Source of the DNA: DTSX01 sp964008355
GTDB lineage: Bacteria > Pseudomonadota > Gammaproteobacteria > Steroidobacterales > UBA11654
Length of the DNA: 5,708 bases
NCBI GenBank assembly: GCA_964008355.1
Contig: CAXGBD010000077.1
Location: 1 to 5,708, forward strand
Direction of reading: 5' to 3'
Position numbers and translations under genes: made by a program. The notes under the pieces were generated by a model, which was not told where the DNA came from, made no database searches, and saw only the letters and a list, made by a program, of their open reading frames with translations. This document shows positions 1-4,974 of this stretch, piece after piece (positions within the stretch are counted from its first letter, which is position 1; every line of letters begins with the position of its first letter).

Positions 1-716
1 CGGAGCGAGCCAAATCGGGTTCAAGTTCACGATCCTCGGCAAGACAGTTGTCTACTTACAGACGGTTTTACAACTATCTTGCTCAACAAGAAATCATTGT
101 TCACAATCCAACCTTAAAAATTTCAATGCCAAAAATAGGCAGACCATTGCCCAAAATAATCTCTGAAGAAGATGTGGTAAAACTCATTAAAGCACCTATA
201 GCTAAGAAACCTTTGGGGTGTAGGGATAGAACCATGCTTGAACTACTCTATGCTACGGGACTGAGGGTTTCAGAATTGGTTCAATTGAAACAGACTCAAA
301 TAAATCTCAATCAAGGCTTTATAAGGGTTGTTGGAAAAGGTAATAAAGAAAGGTTGGTGCCATTTGGAGGCTTTGCAGAAAGATGGCTCAGACGTTATCT
401 CAAGGGCCCCATTCATGAAATTCTCGGAGAGCGAAGAACAGACTATCTTTTCCCAACGAAAACCTCTGAATGTATTTCTAGGCAAGCTTTTTGGCAATTG
501 ATTAAGAAATATGCAAAAAAATCTGGTTTAACATCGGATTTGTCTCCACATACTTTGAGACACGCTTTTGCGACACATCTCATCAATCATGATGCAGATT
601 TGAGAGTGGTACAAATGTTGCTGGGACACAGTGATTTATCAACCACACAAATCTATACGCATATTGCGCAACAAAGACTTAAAGATCTGCATGAAAAACA
701 TCATCCTCGGGGTTGA
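1..716 (+). CDS. xerD: Tyrosine recombinase XerD, 5' end cut off by the window
   Basis: XerD is a cytoplasmic site-specific recombinase. With XerC it resolves chromosome dimers at dif during division, under FtsK control. The window shows 237 residues in frame from base 3. By comparison with E. coli XerD (298 aa), about 60 N-terminal residues are missing. In visible numbering, the SSAR motif (residues 11-14) begins the rest of the core-binding domain. The catalytic domain holds the full active-site set: R88 (ATGLRVSEL), K112 (VVGKGNKER), H183 and R186 (LSPHTLRHAFATH), H209 (LLGHSDLSTT) and nucleophile Y218 (QIYTH). These spacings match E. coli R148, K172, H244, R247, H270 and Y279. The C-terminal end HEKHHPRG resembles the E. 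coli tail that contacts XerC. The dsbC-like gene follows after 21 bp in the same frame, as in the E. coli xerD-dsbC pair. XerC is the alternative, but the near-complete C-terminal match favours XerD. Confidence 0.96.
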   Translation, partial: ERAKSGSSSRSSARQLSTYRRFYNYLAQQEIIVHNPTLKISMPKIGRPLPKIISEEDVVKLIKAPIAKKPLGCRDRTMLELLYATGLRVSELVQLKQTQINLNQGFIRVVGKGNKERLVPFGGFAERWLRRYLKGPIHEILGERRTDYLFPTKTSECISRQAFWQLIKKYAKKSGLTSDLSPHTLRHAFATHLINHDADLRVVQMLLGHSDLSTTQIYTHIAQQRLKDLHEKHHPRG

Positions 717-737
717 TTTTTTTGTACACTAGAGCTT

Positions 738-1316
738 ATGAAAGAGATTCTTATAAAAACAGTTATAACTTGTATTCTGTTATTCAGTAACGTCCTATTG
801 TCCCAAGATGGAATTGACATCAAAGATTCTGAAGCTTCTCAAACTAATGAATTTGAAGAGTATAAAAAACAAGTTATCGCCTCATTATTTGGTGCGCTTG
901 ATGAGCAACAAATGGTCATTTTTTCACCAGAAAGATTTCAACACACTGTTACAGTTTTTACCGATATTGATTGTGGATTTTGTAGGAAATTCCATAATGA
1001 AATTGATCAAGTTATGGAACAGGGTATTCGTATTCGTTATCTTTTTTTTCCAAGAACTGGTCCCTTTAGCGAGAGTTGGGAGAAAGCAGAACAAGTTTGG
1101 TGTAGCCAAGATCAACACAGGGCTATGACTAAAGCAAAAAAAGGTCAAAATCTAACAGTTAGAGTTTGCCCTAATACTCCGGTAGAAAAACACTTTAATA
1201 TCGGCCAACTATTACAAGTTCAGGGTACCCCAACAATTATCTCTGATAAAGGCGAGATCATTGTAGGTTATTTACCAGCAGAGGCTTTGAAGGCAAGACT
1301 AGAATCCAACCTTTAA
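738..1316 (+). CDS. dsbC: DsbC-like periplasmic thiol:disulfide interchange protein with shortened N-terminal domain
   Basis: The product is a probable periplasmic disulfide isomerase or oxidoreductase of the DsbC/DsbG family, 192 aa. A basic start and hydrophobic stretch (residues 1-22) look like a Sec signal peptide with an unclear cleavage site. The thioredoxin fold carries the active-site CGFC (C79, C82; E. coli DsbC has CGYC), a second cysteine pair (C122, C144) matching the structural disulfide of DsbC, and the cis-proline loop GTPT (T164-P165). The segment ALDEQQMVIFSP (53-64) matches the end of the DsbC linker helix. Only about 56 residues lie between the likely signal cleavage and C79, against 97 in mature E. 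coli DsbC, so most of the cystatin-like dimerisation domain is missing. No earlier start is possible, because the xerD stop lies 21 bp upstream in the same frame. The ribosome site is weak (GAG at 732-734). The position after xerD supports the DsbC assignment; function as a true isomerase is uncertain. Confidence 0.88.
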   Translation: MKEILIKTVITCILLFSNVLLSQDGIDIKDSEASQTNEFEEYKKQVIASLFGALDEQQMVIFSPERFQHTVTVFTDIDCGFCRKFHNEIDQVMEQGIRIRYLFFPRTGPFSESWEKAEQVWCSQDQHRAMTKAKKGQNLTVRVCPNTPVEKHFNIGQLLQVQGTPTIISDKGEIIVGYLPAEALKARLESNL

Positions 1317-1317
1317 T

Positions 1318-1641
1318 TTATTTCTCAAGATATTTGAGTTTATCTTTCACATCCCGCCAATCGTCTGCATCATCAGGTGGAATTGGGGCTTCAGAAATGA
1401 CCGGCCAGATTTGAGATAATTCTTTGTTTAATTCCAAGAATTTTTCTTGCCCCTCTGGGATTTCATCATCGGCAAAAATTGCATCAACAGGACATTCTGG
1501 TTCACACAGGGCACAGTCTATGCATTCATCCGGGTCTATAACCAACATATTGGGACCTTCATGAAAACAGTCAACAGGACAAACTTCTACGCAATCACCT
1601 AATTTACAATTAATGCATTGTTCACCAACTACCCAAGTCAT
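1318..1641 (-). CDS. fdxA: 7Fe ferredoxin FdxA ([3Fe-4S][4Fe-4S])
   Basis: This is a small cytoplasmic electron carrier of the Azotobacter vinelandii ferredoxin I type. Its 107 residues are the family length and align end to end with FdI (106 aa mature). The expected cluster ligands are all present: C9, C17 and C50 for the [3Fe-4S] cluster, and C21, C40, C43 and C46 for the [4Fe-4S] cluster. C25 is the free cysteine next to the 4Fe cluster. C12 matches the non-ligand C11 of FdI. D16 matches FdI Asp15, which is linked to proton transfer at the 3Fe cluster. The family C-terminal extension is present (FLELNKELSQIWPVI, then DDWRDVK). The ATG is supported by a GGAG ribosome site 6 nt upstream (1648-1651 on the complementary strand). 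It lies 68 nt downstream of the Nudix gene and ends one base from the dsbC stop. The electron donor and acceptor cannot be told from the sequence. Confidence 0.96.
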   Translation of the reverse strand: MTWVVGEQCINCKLGDCVEVCPVDCFHEGPNMLVIDPDECIDCALCEPECPVDAIFADDEIPEGQEKFLELNKELSQIWPVISEAPIPPDDADDWRDVKDKLKYLEK

Positions 1642-1709
1642 AATAATCTCCAGATTTAAAAAATTTTAAAAATCATGCCACAAACATTGAATCATTTAAA
1701 GTGGATTAC

Positions 1710-2237
1710 TCATCTGATAGTTTCATAGATGGGAATACTATCATTGCTCGCTTTATTGATCTGTGCTTTGAGTGCAATTTTTACTGTCTTAAATGCAATT
1801 TCTTCCCAAGGTATTTCAGTCAGCTTAAACAATTTTACATCCAAAGATTCTCTACCTGGACCAAAATCTAAATTATCAAGATGGGCTCTGAAGAACACAT
1901 GAACTTGCTCTGCATAAACAACGTCTACAATTGCAATGATCTCTCCAAGATTTGGCGTGATTAACGCTTCTTCTTCTGTTTCTCTTATAGCACCATCTGA
2001 AATACTTTCTCCATTTTCAAGAAATCCCGCAGGCAGGGTCCAGTAATTTTTCCTTGGTTCTATGGCCCGAAGACATAAAAGTACTTGGTCTTCATGAACC
2101 GGAATAGAGCCAACAACTAGCCTAGGATTTTGGTAGTGAATAAAGCCACATTGGCTGCAAATAAATCTTGGCCTATCATCATCTTGGGGTATTTCAAGCT
2201 TAGTTTCGCCACCACATTGTGAACAATATTTCATCAT
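1710..2237 (-). CDS. Zinc-ribbon Nudix hydrolase (nucleotide-sugar or dinucleotide pyrophosphatase type)
   Basis: The protein has 175 aa and two parts. An N-terminal zinc ribbon has two CxxC pairs (C5/C8 and C27/C30), followed by the family motif IHYQNPRLVVG (33-43). A Nudix domain then carries the box from G71 to I93: G71, E77, R85, E86 and the metal-binding E89/E90. The box departs from the general consensus: T87 replaces the usual aliphatic residue, and L92 sits where glycine is normal. This Nudix family (zinc ribbon of the Nudix_N_2 type) commonly has A-x in that place, so the enzyme is probably active. Relatives are described as ADP-ribose or FAD pyrophosphatases; the plant homologue AtNUDX23 acts on FAD. 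The substrate here is unknown. Two adjacent ATG codons (2235-2237 and 2232-2234) are possible starts, and no strong ribosome site precedes either. The gene begins 17 nt after the tRNA-Leu gene and is probably co-transcribed with it. Confidence 0.9.
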   Translation of the reverse strand: MMKYCSQCGGETKLEIPQDDDRPRFICSQCGFIHYQNPRLVVGSIPVHEDQVLLCLRAIEPRKNYWTLPAGFLENGESISDGAIRETEEEALITPNLGEIIAIVDVVYAEQVHVFFRAHLDNLDFGPGRESLDVKLFKLTEIPWEEIAFKTVKIALKAQINKASNDSIPIYETIR

Positions 2238-2254
2238 ATATTTCTACCAATAAC

Positions 2255-2338
2255 TGCCGGGAGAGAGACTCGAACTCTCACGGGTTTAACCCCACCGGAT
2301 TTTGAGTCCGGCGCGTCTACCAATTCCGCCATCCCGGC
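2255..2338 (-). tRNA. tRNA-Leu, anticodon CAA
   Basis: On the complementary strand the sequence folds as a type II tRNA of 84 nt. The acceptor stem GCCGGGA pairs with TCCCGGC over 7 bp, with discriminator A at 2255. The D arm contains GGTAGACGC. The anticodon stem CCGGA/TCCGG encloses loop CTCAAAA, giving anticodon CAA at 2302-2304, which reads UUG leucine codons. The long variable region (2280-2294) forms a short GGG/CCC hairpin. The T arm is GAGAG-TTCGAGT-CTCTC. The discriminator A and long variable arm fit leucine identity. The bases after the discriminator are GTT, so the CCA end is not encoded and must be added by tRNA nucleotidyltransferase. Confidence 0.97.
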
Positions 2339-2344
2339 TTAATA

Positions 2345-2393
2345 TTAGAAAGAGAATACCTTGGCAAAAATTTACAGTCCACAGTCTTTCTAA
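2345..2393. repeat. 8-bp perfect inverted repeat in the tRNA-Leu/queA intergenic region
   Basis: TTAGAAAG at 2345-2352 is matched by its exact reverse complement CTTTCTAA at 2386-2393, with 33 bp between. The arms flank the candidate tRNA promoter. The loop is long for a hairpin, so if the repeat has a role it is more likely a pair of protein-binding half-sites. It may be chance in AT-rich DNA. Confidence 0.35.
2353..2381 (-). promoter_or_regulatory. Possible sigma70 promoter for tRNA-Leu
   Basis: On the complementary strand a -35-like TGGACT (2376-2381, 4 of 6 consensus matches) lies 17 bp from a -10-like TATTCT (2353-2358, 4 of 6). Transcription would start about 8 nt before the mature tRNA 5' end, a sensible leader length. 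An alternative -10, TAATAT, lies nearer but would place the start inside the tRNA. The matches are weak, and the AT-rich background makes chance hits likely. Confidence 0.3.
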
Positions 2394-2399
2394 ATTTTT

Positions 2400-2423
2400 T
2401 AATCGATATTATTTTCTAATCGA
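2400..2423. repeat. 7-bp direct repeat TAATCGA, 17-bp period, upstream of queA
   Basis: TAATCGA occurs at 2400-2406 and again at 2417-2423, and both copies are followed by AT-only bases. The second copy ends 22 bp before the queA start codon, inside the likely promoter. This could be a regulator site, but two short AT-rich copies are weak evidence. Confidence 0.3.
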
Positions 2424-2432
2424 ATAATTCAG

Positions 2433-2438
2433 TAGAAT
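2433..2438 (+). promoter_or_regulatory. Possible -10 element of the queA promoter
   Basis: TAGAAT (5 of 6 matches to TATAAT) lies 7 nt before the queA ATG at 2446. A start 7 or 8 nt downstream of the box would put the first base of the mRNA at or next to the A of the ATG, giving a leaderless or nearly leaderless message. No good -35 hexamer lies 16-18 bp upstream (the region is TTATTTTC-like). No Shine-Dalgarno sequence stands before the ATG, which fits this reading but does not prove it. Confidence 0.35.
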
Positions 2439-2445
2439 ACTCAAA

Positions 2446-3477
2446 ATGAAACTCACAGATTATAATTTTGATCTTCCTGAAGAACTGATTGCTCAGCAAC
2501 CAAATATAAAAAGAATTTCTAGCAGGTTGCTTCATGTTAAAGGTTATGTAGTCAAGGATAGAGTTTTTTCTGAGCTCCCGGAATTACTCAAAAAAAATGA
2601 CTTGTTGATTGTAAATAACACCAAAGTCATGTCTTCTCGCTTATTTGGAAAAAAAATAACCGGTGGCAAGGTAGAAATCTTAATTGAAAGAATTTTAGAT
2701 ACTACTATGGCCTTGATTCAAACAAAGTCCAGTAAACGTCCACTGCTCGGAGATATCATCCTTTTAGACAACGAAGTTTCAATAGAAATTATAGGGATTG
2801 AACAAGATTTTCTTAGGGGAAAATTTTCAGAAGATATCAATTGTGTTCTTGATGAAATCGGACATGTTCCGCTGCCACCTTATATCAGTAGGCTACCCAA
2901 TATAAATGATAAAAAGAGATACCAAACGGTCTATGCAACAAAATCAGGAGCTGTAGCCGCACCCACTGCTGGACTGCACTTTAGTAAAAGTCTGCTCAAT
3001 GCAATCCAGAACAAAGGAATTCGTATTGGTACAATTACCCTTCACGTTGGCAGTGGCACGTTTATGCCATTACGTGCAGAACAACTTAAAACTAAGAAGT
3101 TGCATAGAGAACAAACTGTCGTAGGGGAAGATCTTTGTCGGGAAATAGAACACACATTATCTATTGGTGGAAGAATTATTGCTGTGGGCACAACGGTGAC
3201 TCGTGCTCTGGAGACAGCGGCTTTATCCGGCAGGATCAAACCTTTTGCTGGAGAGACAGACATCTTCATCTATCCAGGATTTCAATTTAGAATTGTGGAT
3301 GCAATGATTACTAATTTTCATTTACCTAAATCGTCTTTGATCATACTAGTTTCCGCATTTATCGGAAGAGAAGAAGTATTAAAAGCATATCAACATGCCG
3401 TCAATCAGCACTATCAATTTTATAGCTATGGTGATGCAATGTTTCTAGAAAGATCCAATTCTAAGAGGTGTAAATGA
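2446..3477 (+). CDS. queA: S-adenosylmethionine:tRNA ribosyltransferase-isomerase QueA
   Basis: QueA moves and rearranges the ribosyl group of S-adenosylmethionine onto 7-aminomethyl-7-deazaguanine already in tRNA, making epoxyqueuosine at position 34 (EC 2.4.99.17). It acts in the cytoplasm. The 343 aa are close to the E. coli length (356). Family motifs occur in order: LPEELIAQQP (10-19), LLIVNNTKV (53-61), HVPLPPYI (140-147), RYQTVYA (158-164), GAVAAPTAGLHF (168-179), LHVGSGTF (199-206), GTTVTRALE (248-256), IFIYPGFQF (273-281), TNFHLPKS (289-296), LVSAF (301-305) and YGDAMF (328-333). The ATG gives the family N-terminus directly (MKLTDYNFDLPEELIA), although no Shine-Dalgarno is seen. The last four bases overlap the tgt start (ATGA at 3474-3477), so the two genes are translationally coupled. 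QueA acts after Tgt in the pathway. The gene is divergent from tRNA-Leu. Confidence 0.98.
   Translation: MKLTDYNFDLPEELIAQQPNIKRISSRLLHVKGYVVKDRVFSELPELLKKNDLLIVNNTKVMSSRLFGKKITGGKVEILIERILDTTMALIQTKSSKRPLLGDIILLDNEVSIEIIGIEQDFLRGKFSEDINCVLDEIGHVPLPPYISRLPNINDKKRYQTVYATKSGAVAAPTAGLHFSKSLLNAIQNKGIRIGTITLHVGSGTFMPLRAEQLKTKKLHREQTVVGEDLCREIEHTLSIGGRIIAVGTTVTRALETAALSGRIKPFAGETDIFIYPGFQFRIVDAMITNFHLPKSSLIILVSAFIGREEVLKAYQHAVNQHYQFYSYGDAMFLERSNSKRCK
3463..3470 (+). promoter_or_regulatory. Ribosome binding site of tgt, inside queA
   Basis: AAGAGGTG lies within the last queA codons and contains GAGGTG, which pairs well with the 16S rRNA tail. It ends 3 nt before the tgt ATG at 3474 (5 nt measured from GAGG). 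This supports the tgt start and the 4-bp overlap. Confidence 0.75.
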
Positions 3478-4583
3478 ATTTCGAGATTTTATATCAAGAT
3501 TCAATGGCTCGATGTGGTCAGTTGTCTTTCTTAAGAGGGGAAATTCACACCCCTGTTTTCATGCCAGTTGGTACATATGGCACTGTCAAGGCAATGACAC
3601 CAGACGAATTATTGAGTTTAGGTGCAGAGATTATTTTAGGAAACACCTATCATTTAATGATTAGACCTGGAGAGGAAGTGATTGCATTGCATAACGGTTT
3701 ACATAAATTCATGGGATGGGAGAAACCCATATTGTCTGATTCTGGCGGCTTTCAAATCTGGAGTCTTTCAAAAAAAACCAAAGTCCATGACGATTTTGTA
3801 GAATTTGATTCTCCCATCAATGGGGATATCATTCGATTAACGCCTGAAAAAGCAATGAAAGTTCAAAGTATTCTTGGCAGTGATATTCAAATGATTCTTG
3901 ATGAATGTACTCATTATCCAGCAAATAAAATCGATGCTCAGTCTTCAATGTTGCGTTCTGCACAATGGGCGAAAACCAGTTTTGATGCGTTTGAAAAGTA
4001 TAAAAAAAATGATGACACTGCAATTTTTGGAATCATTCAGGGGGGCATGTATCCTGACTTAAGGGAAGATAGTTTGGATAAAATGGTTGAAATTGACTTT
4101 GATGGTTTGGCCATCGGGGGATTATCCGTTGGGGAAACAGAACAGGAAAGAAGAGATGTTTTGGCATCATTGGTTCCAAAAATGCCTAAACATCTTCCTA
4201 GATATTTGATGGGTCTTGGCACTCCTATTGATATCGTCAAAGCCGTATCTGTAGGCATAGATATGTTTGATTGTGTTATTCCCACACGGCATGCACGTAA
4301 CGGTCAAATTTATACTTCACAGGGTCTTTTGAGAATTAAGAATGCTCAATATCAGAAAGATACTCGTCCCCTGGATGCTAATTGCTCTTGTTATACATGT
4401 CAGAATTACTCGCGTTCATACATTCGACATCTGGCAAATTGCAATGAAATACTGGGTTCGCGGCTTGCAACAACACATAATTTGTTTTTTTATCTCGACT
4501 TAATGAGGCAAATACGAGATTCTATCCAAAAAAATGAGTTTAAAAAATTTGCAGAAGCTTTCATTCAAGGTTATCAGCAGTAA
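3474..4583 (+). CDS. tgt: tRNA-guanine transglycosylase Tgt
   Basis: Tgt swaps guanine-34 of tRNAs with GUN anticodons (Asp, Asn, His, Tyr) for preQ1, the committed step of queuosine insertion (EC 2.4.2.29). The protein has 369 aa, close to E. coli Tgt (375). Key residues by spacing to the Zymomonas enzyme: D89 in SDSGGFQ (general acid/base), D143 in LDECT and Q189 in IIQGG (base recognition), GGLSVG (215-220), nucleophile D266 in MFDCVIPTR, and zinc ligands C304, C306, C309 and H335 in CSCYTC...H. Each offset (38 residues from D266 to C304, 26 from C309 to H335) agrees with the family. The sequence PTRHARNG has His where E. coli has Asn, a position that varies in the family. The start overlaps the queA stop and is served by a good ribosome site. 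QueA then acts on the product, so the pair forms a pathway operon. Confidence 0.98.
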   Translation: MNFEILYQDSMARCGQLSFLRGEIHTPVFMPVGTYGTVKAMTPDELLSLGAEIILGNTYHLMIRPGEEVIALHNGLHKFMGWEKPILSDSGGFQIWSLSKKTKVHDDFVEFDSPINGDIIRLTPEKAMKVQSILGSDIQMILDECTHYPANKIDAQSSMLRSAQWAKTSFDAFEKYKKNDDTAIFGIIQGGMYPDLREDSLDKMVEIDFDGLAIGGLSVGETEQERRDVLASLVPKMPKHLPRYLMGLGTPIDIVKAVSVGIDMFDCVIPTRHARNGQIYTSQGLLRIKNAQYQKDTRPLDANCSCYTCQNYSRSYIRHLANCNEILGSRLATTHNLFFYLDLMRQIRDSIQKNEFKKFAEAFIQGYQQ

Positions 4584-4592
4584 TTGTTTATG

Positions 4593-4601
4593 TGTCATAA
4601 T
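4593..4601 (+). promoter_or_regulatory. Possible extended -10 promoter element for yajC-secD
   Basis: TGTCATAAT fits an extended -10 (TG, one base, then CATAAT with 5 of 6 matches). Transcription would start near 4608, leaving a leader of about 23 nt that includes the yajC ribosome site. There is no recognisable -35, which extended -10 promoters can lack. The box overlaps the left arm of the hairpin at 4597-4612. The call is tentative. Confidence 0.25.
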
Positions 4602-4617
4602 TGCACAATTATTTTTT
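4597..4617 (+). terminator. Weak hairpin with T tract between tgt and yajC
   Basis: ATAATTG (4597-4603) and its reverse complement CAATTAT (4606-4612) are separated by two bases. In RNA this gives a 6-bp stem closed by a GCAC tetraloop, running into a tract of six T (4612-4617). The layout is that of an intrinsic terminator, but the stem is almost all A-U and should be unstable. Partial termination or attenuation between the queuosine genes and the Sec genes is possible; full termination is unlikely. Confidence 0.3.
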
Positions 4618-4620
4618 ACG

Positions 4621-4626
4621 AAGGAG
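4621..4626 (+). promoter_or_regulatory. Ribosome binding site that fixes the yajC start
   Basis: AAGGAG lies 4 nt before the ATG at 4631. It selects this ATG over an in-frame TTG at 4601, which has no ribosome site and lies within the hairpin. The chosen start also gives the usual YajC N-terminus. Confidence 0.8.
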
Positions 4627-4630
4627 CAGT

Positions 4631-4957
4631 ATGAATATTTTTATTGAAAACGCTTGGGCCCAGTCTGGTGAATCTGGAGGAGATCCGTTATTGGGATTTT
4701 TGCCCTTGATTATTATTTTCGTGGTGTTCTATTTCTTACTGATCAGACCACAGTCAAAAAAGACGAAAGAACACAAAGAGATGATTGCAAGCTTGGTTGT
4801 TGGCAACGAAGTAATAACCGCAGGAGGCATACTTGGAAAAATTATTGAAATCAATGAGCAATATGTTCATTTGGAAATTTCTAAGGGGGTGACAGTAAAA
4901 GTACAACGTCACACGGTTGGAACTTTGATGCCCAAAGGCACCATCAAAAAAGGATAA
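4631..4957 (+). CDS. yajC: Sec translocon accessory protein YajC
   Basis: YajC is a small inner-membrane protein that joins SecD and SecF in the accessory complex of the SecYEG protein-export channel. The protein has 108 aa (E. coli 110). A short N-terminus (MNIFIENAWAQ, then a Gly/Ser-rich stretch) leads into one membrane segment (about 20-38, FLPLIIIFVVFYFLLI), followed by the family hallmark RPQSKKTKEHKE (39-50). The cytoplasmic part includes GNEVITAGGILGKI (58-71) and the C-terminal LMPKGT (99-104). The ATG at 4631 is chosen for its AAGGAG site. It lies 47 bp after tgt and 17 bp before secD, matching the E. coli order queA-tgt-yajC-secD-secF. Transcription may come from queA or from a weak internal promoter in the gap. 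The stop codon lies inside a tandem 10-bp repeat. Confidence 0.97.
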   Translation: MNIFIENAWAQSGESGGDPLLGFLPLIIIFVVFYFLLIRPQSKKTKEHKEMIASLVVGNEVITAGGILGKIIEINEQYVHLEISKGVTVKVQRHTVGTLMPKGTIKKG

Positions 4958-4966
4958 AAAAGGATA
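4946..4966 (+). repeat. Tandem 10-bp repeat at the yajC-secD junction
   Basis: AAAAAAGGAT occurs twice without a gap (4946-4955 and 4956-4965), and the next base (A4966) continues the pattern. The first copy encodes the last yajC residues, KKG, and the first base of its TAA stop. The second copy lies in the intergenic gap and brings AGGA to about 10 nt before the secD ATG. It looks like a short tandem duplication or slippage product. Confidence 0.9.
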
Positions 4967-4974
4967 CGAGTTCT

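Noticed and set aside
48..50. TTG as the start of xerD
   Set aside because: The frame stays open to the left edge, and the 15 codons before it (ending RSSARQ) match XerD, so the gene starts outside the window.
808..1148. Overlapping reading frames on both strands inside dsbC
   Set aside because: They lie within a well-supported gene, show no family resemblance and lack plausible start signals.
1642..1709. Terminator or strong promoter between the Nudix gene and fdxA
   Set aside because: The stretch is A/T tracts without a GC-containing stem. Candidate -35/-10 pairs are no better than chance.
1965..2027. Nudix box with Thr and Leu at consensus positions as a sign of an inactive enzyme
   Set aside because: The metal-binding glutamates and the RE pair are intact, and this zinc-ribbon family often lacks the final glycine.
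1..2338. Tyrosine recombinase near a tRNA-Leu gene as a sign of an integrated element
   Set aside because: The recombinase is the core gene xerD, not a phage or island integrase. I see no second copy of the tRNA 3' end that would mark an attachment site.
2339..2445. preQ1 or other riboswitch upstream of queA
   Set aside because: No recognisable aptamer or stable pairing is visible, and the likely promoter leaves almost no leader RNA.
3042..3269. Complementary-strand reading frame inside queA; similar ones at 270-497, 3829-4023 and 4037-4285 in xerD and tgt
   Set aside because: They are shadows of conserved coding sequence with no recognisable product.
4601..4630. A longer yajC starting at TTG 4601
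   Set aside because: There is no ribosome site, the codon lies in the hairpin, and the 10 extra residues do not fit the family. The ATG at 4631 has AAGGAG.
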